A stretch of 64,000 nucleotides of DNA from Haloarcula nitratireducens. Lineage in GTDB: Archaea; Halobacteriota; Halobacteria; Halobacteriales; Haloarculaceae. Under the pieces are notes generated by a model, which ran no database searches, was not told the origin of the DNA, and saw nothing but the letters and a program-made list of their open reading frames with translations. Shown one piece after another: positions 25,905-34,261 of this stretch (positions are counted from its first letter, which is position 1; the number at the start of each line of letters is the position of its first letter). The stretch is from positions 62,001 through 126,000 of the forward strand of contig NZ_RKLT01000004.1 in NCBI RefSeq assembly GCF_019599505.1, read 5' to 3'. The position numbers and the translations under genes were made by a program.

Positions 25905-27014
25905 TTACGCCCGCTGGAGTTCGACGGAGAAGACCGATCCCTTGGGCTGGTTGTCCGAGATGTCGATGTCGCCGTCGTAGCGGTCCACCAGTCGGCGCAC
26001 GAGGAACAGGCCGATACCGAGGCCGCTCCCGTCCAAGTCCGACGATTCGCTGGAGAACAGTTCGCGGCGCTGTCGGGGCGAGATGCCGGGGCCGTTGTCG
26101 GCGAAGTCGACCGTGACGGTGTCGTCCTCGACGGTGACGGTGACGTCCACTCGCGGCGTCTGCTCGTCGTTGTAGATGATGGCGTTGCTGATGATGTTGC
26201 CGACCACCGACCCCAGCAGGCTATCGCCCCACACCTCGACGTCCTCGTAGTCGCCGCCGATCTCGATCTCCGCCGGTTCGTAGAGGTCGAGGGCCTTCTC
26301 GACTTCGCCCTCGAGGATGCGGGCGAGGGAGACGGCACCGAGGCGGGAGTCGTCCGGGTCGTCGTCGGCCGCCTCGACGGCGTCGCCGATGGTCCGGGTG
26401 AGCTGCAGGACGTGGTTGCTCGCGGTGATGATCTCGGTCAGCGTGTCCGCGTAGCGCTCGTCGACCTCGTTCCGGAGCTGCCGGGCGCGAGCGACGACGA
26501 GGCTGATGTCGTTTCGCACGTCGTGGCGAGTCAACTGGTTCATGATGGCGAGCTGTTCGGTCCGCTCGCGCAGCGCCTGACCCGTCTCGTGGCGCTGGAT
26601 CGCGTAGCGGATGGTGCGCTCGAGCAGGTCCCGGTTCACGTCGTCCTTGACGAGGTAGTCCTGTGCGCCGGCCCGGATGGCCGCCGCGCCGACGCTGGTG
26701 TCGTCGACGCCGGTCAGGACGACGATGGGGACGTCCCGAGAGGCCTCCAGCGCGCCCTCCAGCGTCTCCATCCCGCCGCTGTCGTCGATGTGGAGGTCGA
26801 GGAGGACGACGTCGAGCATCTCGGCGCTGGATTCGAGCATCCGGGTGGTCCCCGCGAGGGAGGTCTCGCGGTGAATCTGCACCTCGTTACCGGCGTCCGA
26901 GAGACCCGGGAACCGCTCTTCCTGAACGGGGATCGGCTCGCGGAAGAGTTCCTCGACGTAGCGGGCGTCGGCGTCGTTGTCCTCGACGAGGAGGACGTCT
27001 ACGGTCTCCGTCAT
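25905..27014 (-). CDS. Receiver-histidine kinase hybrid, last gene of a three-gene signalling operon
   Basis: The protein has 369 residues. The receiver (about 1-140) has VLLVEDNDADARYVEELF, the phospho-acceptor region VVLLDLHIDDSGG, VVLTGVDD and DYLVKDDVN (Lys). The kinase core has NQLTRHDVRNDIS (phospho-accepting His, about 178), NIISNAIIYND (N box), ADNGPGI (G1) and GSGLGIGLFLV (G2). Unlike most kinases the receiver is N-terminal and no PAS sits between, so phosphorylation of the receiver may gate the kinase. Its ATG overlaps the stop of the upstream receiver gene (27011-27014). Confidence 0.9.
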   Translation of the reverse strand: MTETVDVLLVEDNDADARYVEELFREPIPVQEERFPGLSDAGNEVQIHRETSLAGTTRMLESSAEMLDVVLLDLHIDDSGGMETLEGALEASRDVPIVVLTGVDDTSVGAAAIRAGAQDYLVKDDVNRDLLERTIRYAIQRHETGQALRERTEQLAIMNQLTRHDVRNDISLVVARARQLRNEVDERYADTLTEIITASNHVLQLTRTIGDAVEAADDDPDDSRLGAVSLARILEGEVEKALDLYEPAEIEIGGDYEDVEVWGDSLLGSVVGNIISNAIIYNDEQTPRVDVTVTVEDDTVTVDFADNGPGISPRQRRELFSSESSDLDGSGLGIGLFLVRRLVDRYDGDIDISDNQPKGSVFSVELQRA

Positions 27015-27472
27015 TGCACTCGTCGCTTGCGCGGTAGCGTCGCCGTCGAGAGCCAGAACGACTGGAGGTGGTCGATGACGGTGATGTACTCGGAGACCGA
27101 GTCCGGCTTCGTGACGTAGGCGTTCGCGTGGTTGTCGTACATCCGTTCGACGTCTTTCGACTCGTCGGAGGTCGTCAAGATGACGACGGGGATGCGGCGA
27201 AGCGAGTCGTCGGACTTGATCTCCCGAAGGACGTCGCCGCCGTTTCGGCCCGGGAGGTTGATGTCGAGGAGGACGAGATGCGGGGCGACGTCGTCCTCCT
27301 GCTGGCCTTCTCCGCGGAGGGTCGCCAGCGCGTCGCTCCCGTTCTGGACGACGGTCAGCGAGACGCGCGCGCCGATCTCCGAGAACGCTTCTTTCGCCAG
27401 GCGGGCGTCCGCCGGGTTGTCCTCGACGAGCAACACCCGCGGTGAACAGGTGTCGGTTGCACTAGCAGTCAT
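27011..27472 (-). CDS. Stand-alone response regulator receiver (Rcp1/CheY-like)
   Basis: The protein has 153 residues, a single receiver of the Rcp1-like kind common in haloarchaea. Motifs: RVLLVEDNPADARLAKEAF (acidic pocket), LVLLDINLPGRNGGDVL (phospho-acceptor Asp), VVILTTSDESKD (Thr/Ser) and ANAYVTKPDSVSEY (Lys). There is no output domain, so it probably shuttles phosphate or binds a partner. The start is ATG 27472, overlapping the stop of the HxlR-REC-HalX gene, and its own stop overlaps the next gene's ATG. All three should be made together. Confidence 0.92.
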   Translation of the reverse strand: MTASATDTCSPRVLLVEDNPADARLAKEAFSEIGARVSLTVVQNGSDALATLRGEGQQEDDVAPHLVLLDINLPGRNGGDVLREIKSDDSLRRIPVVILTTSDESKDVERMYDNHANAYVTKPDSVSEYITVIDHLQSFWLSTATLPRKRRVQ

Positions 27473-28341
27473 AGGTTGAGTCGTTCCGTGATAGCCGTCG
27501 TCTCCTCCGCTTCGCTCGACTCGTCGTCGAGGGCCGCCTCGACGGCGTCGAGGCGCTCGAGGAGGCGCTGGTACTCGTCGCTCGCTTCCCGTTCGGCGGC
27601 GGTCAGCCGCGCGTCGAGCAGCGCTCGCCGGGCCAACAGCGAGTAGTGTTCGGTGATATCGTCGTCGGCGGTGGTCCGTTCGAGCACCTCCGCGACGACC
27701 TCTCTGACCTCGCTCTGCTCGCCGGGTTTCAACAGATAGGCGTCGAACTCCATGTCGGCGACGTCGACGTCGGGCTCGACGGCCGTGAGCAACACCACGC
27801 CCGCGTCGAGGTTCGCCTCGCGGATCTTCTCTAGGAGGTCGTCGCCGGAGAGGCCCGGCATCCGCCGGTCGAGGAGGACGACGTCGATCTCGTCCGAGAG
27901 CGCCGTGATGGCGTCCTTGCCGTTGAACGCCGTCTCGACGTCGTACTCCTCGGCGAGCCAGCCGGCGTGCATCCGCGCCAGTCTCGGGTCGTCGTCGACG
28001 ACCAGAACGGTGGGCCGCGTCGATTCGCCGAGGTTGCGCTTCCCCCAGTCGGCGAGCGTCTCCATGACCGCCTGCAGCTCCCGGCCGGCGCGGGTGAGGT
28101 CGTACTCGACGCGTTTCGGCGACTCGCTGACGACGTGTCGTTCGATGAGGTCGTTCTCCTGGAGGTCTGCGAGGCTGTCCGTCAGCACCTTGCCCGAGAT
28201 CCCGTCGAGACGTTCCTGTAGCTCGTTGAACCGAAGCGGTCCGTCGTCGAGCAGCGATTGGATGATGACCGGATGCCACTTCTTCGAGATGAGCGTCACG
28301 GCTTGGGCGACCCGGTCGTCCGATGGAGTGCTCGGGCTCAC
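27469..28341 (-). CDS. HxlR winged helix fused to receiver and HalX domain
   Basis: The protein has 290 residues in three modules. Residues 8-105 are an HxlR/MarR-like winged helix (KKWHPVIIQSLLDDGPLRFN, LQERLDGISGKVLTDSLADL, RVEYDLTRAGRELQAVM). Residues 110-225 are a receiver (VLVVDDDPRLARMHAGW, VVLLDRRMPGLSG, FDAYLLKPGEQSE). Residues 228-285 are a HalX-like helical domain. HalX receivers usually lack a DNA-binding domain, so this fusion puts a DNA-binding output on such a protein. It is the first gene of a coupled three-gene operon and is divergent from the beta-helix gene at 28600, with matching dyads between. The promoter is probably the ATAATAA-type box at 28376-28386. Confidence 0.88.
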   Translation of the reverse strand: MSPSTPSDDRVAQAVTLISKKWHPVIIQSLLDDGPLRFNELQERLDGISGKVLTDSLADLQENDLIERHVVSESPKRVEYDLTRAGRELQAVMETLADWGKRNLGESTRPTVLVVDDDPRLARMHAGWLAEEYDVETAFNGKDAITALSDEIDVVLLDRRMPGLSGDDLLEKIREANLDAGVVLLTAVEPDVDVADMEFDAYLLKPGEQSEVREVVAEVLERTTADDDITEHYSLLARRALLDARLTAAEREASDEYQRLLERLDAVEAALDDESSEAEETTAITERLNL

Positions 28342-28375
28342 GTTTCTCAGTAACGCAGTCCAGACACCGCAAGGT

Positions 28376-28386
28376 GATTATTATCG
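28376..28386 (-). promoter_or_regulatory. CGATAATAATC promoter element of the HxlR-REC-HalX operon
   Basis: The element is 35-45 bases before the ATG at 28341, consistent with a TATA-like box and a short leader. It belongs to the ATAATAA series seen across the window. Confidence 0.5.
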
Positions 28387-28510
28387 TGCCCGTAAACGCC
28401 GGGAGCGACGCCGATAGGACAGTTTTCTCCGTCGGTGAGCGGATAGCAACGGTGCGAACGCCGCCGGGCGACCCTCTCGTACTGAATCGCACCGAGAGAG
28501 TCTGAGAACC

Positions 28511-28569
28511 CACTTACGGACAGGTAAGTGCGCTCGCTTACTTATTTGTAAGATTAAATTAATAAGTAA
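28511..28569. promoter_or_regulatory. Tandem dyad operator between HxlR-REC-HalX operon and beta-helix gene
   Basis: A perfect dyad CACTTAC-N6-GTAAGTG (28511-28530) is followed by a shorter one, CTTAC-N6-GTAAG (28537-28552), with centres 24 bases apart. TTACTTATT (28538-28546) also pairs with AATAAGTAA (28561-28569). HxlR-type proteins bind short inverted repeats as dimers. The site ends 31 bases before the beta-helix ATG, so a bound regulator would cover its promoter, and the site is about 170 bases from the divergent operon start. Confidence 0.6.
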
Positions 28570-28599
28570 AACAGTATTTTGGATAGATGTTGACAGAGA

Positions 28600-29949
28600 A
28601 TGAGTGAGCAAGAATCACTACAGACCGAAGCAGCGGACCAGCAGACCGAAACGGCGGCGGAGTCAGTCGACAGCGGTCGGCGAACGTTCATGCAGGCGCT
28701 TACCGTCGGTGCGGCGGGCCTCGGCGTCGCCGCGATGTCGGGCAACGCGGCGGCCGCAGAAGAGGAGACGTCGGAGCCGTTCGAAGTCGGCGGCGACGCG
28801 CTCAACCTCGGCGGCACGCTGGTCGTCGGCGACGGCGGCTACGACACCATCACGCAGGCCTGGGACGCCGCGTCCTCGGGCGACACTATCTACGTCCACT
28901 GTTCGTACGACGCCAAGGAGGCCGGCGAACCGTTCCCGGTCGTGCTGGACTACGAGGAGAAGGAGGTAATGCTGACCGGCGGCCACCCCTCCGGATCCGT
29001 CATCGACGCCAGTCACTCGAGCGAGAACGTCATCGAAGTGCTCGGCCGCGGGATGAACGACTACCGCAACAACCCCGTGGTCCAGAACCTGAAGATCGTC
29101 GGCGGCGACGTCGGCCTGCGCGTCCGCGCGGCCCCCTTCGCCTCCTTCGAGAACCTCGTCGTCTACCGGGCCGGTTCGCACGGCGTCCACGTCCAGGGCT
29201 ACACCGACCCCGACAGCAGCCGCGAGAAGGGGACGTTCGGCGCGCTGTTCCACAACTGTCAGACGTGGGTCTGCGGCGGCGACGGCTTCCGGATGGCGGT
29301 GGACGCGATGCCCCACGGGACGACGTTCCACAGCTGTAAGGCATCCTCGAACGAGGGTGTCGGCTTCCGGATTCGGGGATACGTCAACGAGATCGTCGGC
29401 TGTACGTCCCAGCTCAACCACAGCTACGGCGTCGAGGCTCGCCGCGGCAAGGGAAGCCACATAGAGGGGTCGTACATCGAGGCGAACGGTCGCGCCAACA
29501 GCTATCCCATCGACGTGTACGCGAAGAACGCGGACGGCCTCAACATCCACAACTGCTACTTCAACGGCATCACCCCGCGGTCGACCGCCCACAACCACGA
29601 CTACGTCCTCCGCGCGATCAACGTCCACGACACCGACCGGCTCTCGGTGAACAACTGCACCTTCCGGAACTACGGCGAGGGAGTCATCGCCACGTTCGGC
29701 TGCGTCGACCCGGACTTCCACGCCTCCTCTCACTACACGCTCGATACCGGCCGAGGGCTGTTCGCCACCGACCCCACGAACTTCGACAACGTTCGTCCCC
29801 GGACGGACGGCATGATCATGCCGAGCGACCTCCGCGGCGTCGACGGTGACCACGAGGGAGACACGGGGTATCACATCGGCGGCGGCGTCGAAGGCCCCGC
29901 AGTCTGGCGCGAGGGCGAGTGGCGCATCTCCGAGACGACGTCGCTGTAG
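28600..29949 (+). CDS. Tat-secreted right-handed beta-helix protein
   Basis: The protein has 449 residues. The Tat signal is SGRRTFMQALTVGAAGLGVA with an A-A-A cleavage region near residue 48. The body has pectate-lyase-like beta-helix turns (LVVGDGGYDTITQAWDAASS, DTIYVHCSYDAKEAGEPF, VVQNLKIVGGDVGLRVRAAP, GFRIRGYVNEIVGCTSQLNH). These folds act on or bind polysaccharides. Its promoter region holds the tandem dyads that probably bind the divergent HxlR-receiver protein, so expression may follow that signalling pathway. The substrate is unknown. Confidence 0.8.
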   Translation: MSEQESLQTEAADQQTETAAESVDSGRRTFMQALTVGAAGLGVAAMSGNAAAAEEETSEPFEVGGDALNLGGTLVVGDGGYDTITQAWDAASSGDTIYVHCSYDAKEAGEPFPVVLDYEEKEVMLTGGHPSGSVIDASHSSENVIEVLGRGMNDYRNNPVVQNLKIVGGDVGLRVRAAPFASFENLVVYRAGSHGVHVQGYTDPDSSREKGTFGALFHNCQTWVCGGDGFRMAVDAMPHGTTFHSCKASSNEGVGFRIRGYVNEIVGCTSQLNHSYGVEARRGKGSHIEGSYIEANGRANSYPIDVYAKNADGLNIHNCYFNGITPRSTAHNHDYVLRAINVHDTDRLSVNNCTFRNYGEGVIATFGCVDPDFHASSHYTLDTGRGLFATDPTNFDNVRPRTDGMIMPSDLRGVDGDHEGDTGYHIGGGVEGPAVWREGEWRISETTSL

Positions 29950-30029
29950 ATGGACGCCGTATCGACCGCGTAGACGACCGCTTTCTTCTCAGTTGCCGAT
30001 CTCGTCACCCCCCGCCCACCGAGTAGTGA

Positions 30030-30605
30030 TTACTGGGGGTCGACGGCCCAGTCCCAGAGTTCGCGGACCACCGGCGCGCCGTCGGCCAGCCACAGGACCG
30101 CCGCCAACAACAGCGGTCCGAAGTAGATGGCGAAGACGTACGGCCCCGCCGACGACTGCAGCAGTTCGAGGAACTCGCCGACGTAGTAGACGAACTTCTC
30201 GAGGAACGAGAGCTCCGAGTGCGATCCCGGGAGGACGACGACCGGCCAAAGTACGCGGGTGACGGTGTAGGCCCCGCCGGTCAGGACAGCGAGCATGACG
30301 TCGCCGACGAGGTGAGACCACCAGCCGACGAGCACCGCTAACCCGAGCCGGACCTGATCGTACTTCCAGCCGACGGCGAGCGCCGCCAGCCCCAGCGGCA
30401 CGGCGAGGAAGACGGAGTGTGCGATCGCGTATCCGCTCGGGAACACCGACAGCGACCACGATAGCGGTTTGTCGACGAGGTCGGGCAGTTGCGTCGCGAG
30501 CGCGAGGACGAGCACCTCGCGGCCGGCGATGGCGTCCATCCCGAGCGCGCGACGAGTCAGCGAGTACAGCACGTAGCCGAAGGCGAGATGCCCCCAGGGG
30601 AACAT
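30030..30605 (-). CDS. YdjM/DUF457-like membrane-bound metal-dependent hydrolase
   Basis: The protein has 191 residues and about five membrane segments. The family motifs are the N-terminal WGHLAFGYVLYSL, then LATQLPDLVDKPLSW (D-x-x-D), YAIAHSVFLAVPLGL and WWSHLVGDVM. The His and Asp residues lie at membrane edges and would bind a metal. The first codon overlaps the last base of the DUF1616 gene, so they form one operon. The substrate of the family is not established. Confidence 0.8.
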   Translation of the reverse strand: MFPWGHLAFGYVLYSLTRRALGMDAIAGREVLVLALATQLPDLVDKPLSWSLSVFPSGYAIAHSVFLAVPLGLAALAVGWKYDQVRLGLAVLVGWWSHLVGDVMLAVLTGGAYTVTRVLWPVVVLPGSHSELSFLEKFVYYVGEFLELLQSSAGPYVFAIYFGPLLLAAVLWLADGAPVVRELWDWAVDPQ

Positions 30606-31612
30606 CAGTTCCCCCCCGACTCCGTGGGGTTGCCCGCGGGCCAGAACCGCGCCTCGCGGTAGGCGTCCGCCGCCGTCGGGTTCTCGGGTGCCCCGCCGCG
30701 GAACAACAGCACCTGCACGCGGACGTTCTCGCCGCCGCCCTCGAAGGTCCGCTCGATCCGCTCGGTCTCGCCGGCGGCGACGCTGGTCTGGAACCGGTCG
30801 GTGACCCGCTCCTGTTGGACCTGCGTCCGGTTATCGCCGACCGAGACCTGCTGACGTTTGACGACGACCGTGTACTGGACGTCCTCTTTCTCGTGGTTGG
30901 CGATGACGATGTTCGCCGGGACGGAACCGCCGTCGAGCGGCTCTTCGACGCCGAGTAAGTACTCGCCGTTCTCGTCCAAGAGGTAGAACTCCGTGGAGTC
31001 CTGGTCCTGCGACGGGAGCGTCGGACCGACGGCCGCGTAGGCGACGCTGGAGAGCAACAGGAAGATAGCGGCGACCAGGACGAGATTCAGGACGCGGTGG
31101 CGGTCGCTCTTGACCTCGAAGGGCGAGTGCTGGCGCGCGCCGCGACGGTCGGTCGTGAAGTACTTTCGGAGACCGCCAGCGAACCCGACGCTGACTCGGA
31201 ACCGGCGTTCGGCCGGGAGCCGGGCCCGGCGCACGAACGCCGCCAGGGTCAGGACCGCCGTGACGGCGATCGTGCCGCCGAGCACCGGTGGGCCGCGGAC
31301 GCCGTACGGCGTGAAGTTGAACACGAGCGCGATTATCGGGACGATGGCGACCGACGCCGCGATGGCGAACCCGGCCCGTTCCAGCGGCGTCAGGCTCCAC
31401 CCGTCGTCGTTTCGGGCCGCCTGGTTTCCGGGCGCGTCCGGATAGAGGAAACTCACGAGCGCGTAACCCGGCAGGAAGAGAATGGCGGGCAGCAAGAGGG
31501 GGACTCTGAGCAGCGCACCCCCGGGCGGTTCGACTACCACGACGGCCGTCGCCGCCCCGAGCAACAGGAGCACGGCGAGTAGGTCGACGACTGCACCGAG
31601 GCGTTCGTTCAT
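30605..31612 (-). CDS. DUF1616 membrane protein
   Basis: The protein has 335 residues. Four helices lie in residues 8-125 (LLAVLLLLGAATAVVVV, LLPAILFLPGYALVSFLYP, ERAGFAIAASVAIVPIIALV, TIAVTAVLTLAAFV), and a fifth near 190 is followed by an extracytoplasmic domain (QDSTEFYLLDENGEYL, PANIVIANHEKEDVQYTVVV) that resembles an Ig-like or DUF1616 C-terminal beta domain. Members are widespread in haloarchaeal surface-glycan clusters, but no activity is known. It is coupled to the YdjM-like gene downstream. Confidence 0.85.
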   Translation of the reverse strand: MNERLGAVVDLLAVLLLLGAATAVVVVEPPGGALLRVPLLLPAILFLPGYALVSFLYPDAPGNQAARNDDGWSLTPLERAGFAIAASVAIVPIIALVFNFTPYGVRGPPVLGGTIAVTAVLTLAAFVRRARLPAERRFRVSVGFAGGLRKYFTTDRRGARQHSPFEVKSDRHRVLNLVLVAAIFLLLSSVAYAAVGPTLPSQDQDSTEFYLLDENGEYLLGVEEPLDGGSVPANIVIANHEKEDVQYTVVVKRQQVSVGDNRTQVQQERVTDRFQTSVAAGETERIERTFEGGGENVRVQVLLFRGGAPENPTAADAYREARFWPAGNPTESGGN

Positions 31613-31976
31613 CGGTTGGCCGGAAGCACCCGAGCCTGATAAGCGGTCAGGATCGTTCGAGTTCGACGGTTCTATACCCGATTTGATAGCCGCTGCCTAA
31701 GCGAATCCCGGGTCGAGCGGGGGTCGTTTAGCCACCCACTCAACGACGACTGGTCGGGGGCTAAACGACAGGAGACCGCTTACCTCGCCCATAATAAAGC
31801 CCTGTCTGGTACATTGGAAGTCTGAAGACGGCGGAGCGGCCGCCCAAATCGACCATGCATCCGAGTGAGCAAGGGACTGTCGCGCCGTGCGACGAACGAC
31901 CGACCGAATCGCAGACCCCGTCCGCACCTCGTTCGCGGGCGGCCGAACGATATCGACCGAGACGGGTGAGCGACGG
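31613..31976 (+). promoter_or_regulatory. Divergent promoter region with conserved module
   Basis: TCGTTTAGC (31724-31732) and CTTACCTCGCCCATAATAA (31779-31797) reproduce the module in front of the LpxD-like gene. An inverted copy CTAAACGA (31761-31768) lies between them. CATAATAA at 31790 predicts a transcript starting near 31820 and a leader of about 155 bases before the aminotransferase ATG. Confidence 0.5.
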
Positions 31977-31983
31977 ATGGTAG
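31855..31983 (+). CDS. Possible 42-codon leader ORF overlapping the aminotransferase start
   Basis: The frame MHPSEQGTVAPCDERPTESQ... begins within the predicted leader and stops seven bases inside the aminotransferase gene. Its composition is neutral, so it may be chance. It is listed because similar overlaps precede other genes here. Confidence 0.2.
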   Translation: MHPSEQGTVAPCDERPTESQTPSAPRSRAAERYRPRRVSDGW

Positions 31984-33068
31984 ATATTCCCATCGCGTCG
32001 CCGACGATCGGCGAGCCCGAACGCGAGCGCGTCCTCGACGTCCTCGACTCGGGCTACCTCGCCGCCGGCGACGTCGTCGAGGAGTTCGAAGCCGAGTTCG
32101 CCGACTACTGCGAGGCCGACCGCGGCGTCGCGGCCACGAACGGGACCGCCGCGCTCCACGCCGCGCTCGAAGCGGTCGGCGTCTCCGAGGGCGCGAACGT
32201 GATCACGACGCCGTTCTCGTTCGTCGCCACCGCGAACACCATCCAGTTCGCGGGCGGGACGCCGGTGTTCGCCGACATCGACCCCGAGACGTACAACCTC
32301 GACCCGGAGAGCGTCGAGGAGAAGATCCGCGAGAGCGACGAGCCGGTCGACGCCATCGTCGCGGTCCACCTCTACGGCCTGCCCGCCGAGATGGACGCGC
32401 TGCGGGACATCGCCGACGACTACGACGTGGCGCTCGTCGAGGACGCCGCACAGGCCCACGGCGCGCGATACGACGGCGAAGCCGTCGGCGCGATCGGCGA
32501 CGTCGGCTGTTTCAGCTTCTACCCGACGAAGAACATGACCTCGGGCGAGGGCGGGATGATAACGACCGACCGTCAGGACGTCGCCGACGCGGCCGAGCGC
32601 TTCATCAACCACGGCCGCGAGGTCTCGGGCTACGACCACGTCGAGGTCGGCCACAACTTCCGGATGACGAACATGGAGGCCGCCGTCGGCCTCGCCCAGC
32701 TCGAACGGCTCCCGGAGTTCAACCGCAAGCGCCGCGAGAACGCGCGGAAGCTGACCGAGCGACTCGCCGACACCGAGGTGGAGACGCCCGCGGAGCCCGA
32801 GAACCGCCGGCACGTCTACCACCAGTACACGGTTCGATGTCCGGACCGCGAGGGGCTGAAAGAGACCCTCGCGGACCACGGCGTCGGCAGCGCGGTGTAC
32901 TACCCGACGCCCATCCACGAGCTCGGGGCCTACGAGGAGTACAGCGTCTCGGCACCGGTTTCGGAGCGGGCCGCCGACGAAGCGCTCTCGCTTCCGGTCC
33001 ACCCGGAAGTCGACGACGACGACATCGAGCAGATAACCGCTGCCATCACTGAAACGCCGCTACTATGA
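31977..33068 (+). CDS. DegT/DnrJ/EryC1 sugar aminotransferase (WbpE-like)
   Basis: The protein has 363 residues, the normal length of PLP-dependent sugar aminotransferases. Motifs: GYLAAGDVVEEFEAEFADYC, ATNGTAALHAALEAVGV, VEDAAQAHGARYDG (cofactor Asp) and CFSFYPTKNMTSGEGG with the Schiff-base Lys185. The C-terminus has YHQYTVRC and AVYYPTPIHEL. It converts a keto sugar nucleotide to an amino sugar. The next gene overlaps by four bases and encodes an oxidoreductase, the pairing of WbpE with WbpB, which oxidise and aminate C3 of UDP-GlcNAcA. ATG 31977 removes a basic, unconserved 30-residue extension of the open frame. Confidence 0.9.
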   Translation: MVDIPIASPTIGEPERERVLDVLDSGYLAAGDVVEEFEAEFADYCEADRGVAATNGTAALHAALEAVGVSEGANVITTPFSFVATANTIQFAGGTPVFADIDPETYNLDPESVEEKIRESDEPVDAIVAVHLYGLPAEMDALRDIADDYDVALVEDAAQAHGARYDGEAVGAIGDVGCFSFYPTKNMTSGEGGMITTDRQDVADAAERFINHGREVSGYDHVEVGHNFRMTNMEAAVGLAQLERLPEFNRKRRENARKLTERLADTEVETPAEPENRRHVYHQYTVRCPDREGLKETLADHGVGSAVYYPTPIHELGAYEEYSVSAPVSERAADEALSLPVHPEVDDDDIEQITAAITETPLL

Positions 33069-34054
33069 CAACGACCACACCCACACCCGTCGGCGTGATC
33101 GGCGTCGGAAGCATGGGCCGCAACCACGCCCGCGTCTACCGCGAGCTTCCGACCACCGAACTCGTCGGCGTCTACGACGCGGACGAAGAGAACGCGCGCG
33201 CTGTCGCCGAGGAGTACGACACGCGCTATCGCTCGCTGGACGACCTGCTGTCGGCCGTCGAGGCCGTCTCCATCGCCGTCCCGACCCAGTACCACTTCGA
33301 CACCGCCCGCGAGTGCATCGACGCGGGCGTCGACGTCTTGGTCGAGAAGCCGTTCGTCTCCGACGCCGAGGAGGGCGAGCGGCTCATCGAGTTCGCCGAG
33401 GAGCGCGACGTCAACATCCAAGTCGGCCACGTCGAGCGGTTCAACCCGGCCGTCAGCACCCTGCTGGACCTCGTCGAGGACCTAGACATCATCGCCGTGG
33501 ACGCCCACCGCCTCGGCCCGCCGCTCGACCGCGAGATCGACGAGTCGGCCGTGATGGACCTGATGATCCACGACATCGACATCCTGCTGGCGCTCGTCGA
33601 CGACGAGGTCGAGTCGGTCGACGCGGTCGGCAACCGCGACGCCCGCTACGCGAGCGCGAACCTCGCCTTCGAATCCGGCGTCGTCGGGCAACTGACCGCC
33701 AGCCGCGTCACCCAGGAGAAGGTCCGGAAGCTCACTATCTCCGCCGAGACCTGCCGCGTGACCGTCGACTACATCGACCAGACGCTGGAGGTCACCCGCG
33801 GCTCGGCCCCCGAGTACATCCGCGAGGACGGGGAGTTCACCCACCGCCACGAGAGCTTCGTCGAGCAGCTGAGCGTCGAGAACCGCGAGCCGCTGAAACA
33901 CGAACTCGACGCCTTCGTCGAGTCGGTCCGCACCGGAGCCGAACCGCCGGTCACGGGCGAGGACGGCCTGCGCGCCCTCGAACTCGTCAAGGAGATCGAC
34001 GAGCTCTCGAAGGACGCGACCCGCAAGACCCGCAAGCCCGCCACCACGCAGTAG
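33065..34054 (+). CDS. Gfo/Idh/MocA oxidoreductase (WbpB-like sugar-nucleotide 3-dehydrogenase)
   Basis: The protein has 329 residues. The Rossmann motif is GVIGVGSMGRNHARVY, followed by LVGVYDAD, AVSIAVPTQYHFDTA and DVLVEKPFV, the E-K-P motif that binds substrate. VMDLMIHDIDILLALV lies where WbpB and WlbA have their catalytic His/Asp region. The start overlaps the aminotransferase stop (33065-33068), so they are coupled. In the bacterial pathway this enzyme oxidises UDP-GlcNAcA at C3 with NAD, and recycling of NADH uses alpha-ketoglutarate. The exact substrate is inferred from neighbours. Confidence 0.9.
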   Translation: MTTTTPTPVGVIGVGSMGRNHARVYRELPTTELVGVYDADEENARAVAEEYDTRYRSLDDLLSAVEAVSIAVPTQYHFDTARECIDAGVDVLVEKPFVSDAEEGERLIEFAEERDVNIQVGHVERFNPAVSTLLDLVEDLDIIAVDAHRLGPPLDREIDESAVMDLMIHDIDILLALVDDEVESVDAVGNRDARYASANLAFESGVVGQLTASRVTQEKVRKLTISAETCRVTVDYIDQTLEVTRGSAPEYIREDGEFTHRHESFVEQLSVENREPLKHELDAFVESVRTGAEPPVTGEDGLRALELVKEIDELSKDATRKTRKPATTQ

Positions 34055-34261
34055 CTCACTCGCCCGGCGTCGGAGTCCCGACGCCTCGGTGAATGGTCGA
34101 TTCCCCTCGTTTTCCGCACCGCACTCGCTTCGGGAGACATCTCTCAGACAGTGGATCGCCAGCGAAGGTTACCCGACTCGAAGAGACGATTCTCCGGTGG
34201 TTCGGTAGCTACGCCGTCGAAAAGCGTCCCGATTCAGCGCCGAAGGAGAGGCTCCGTCGGC

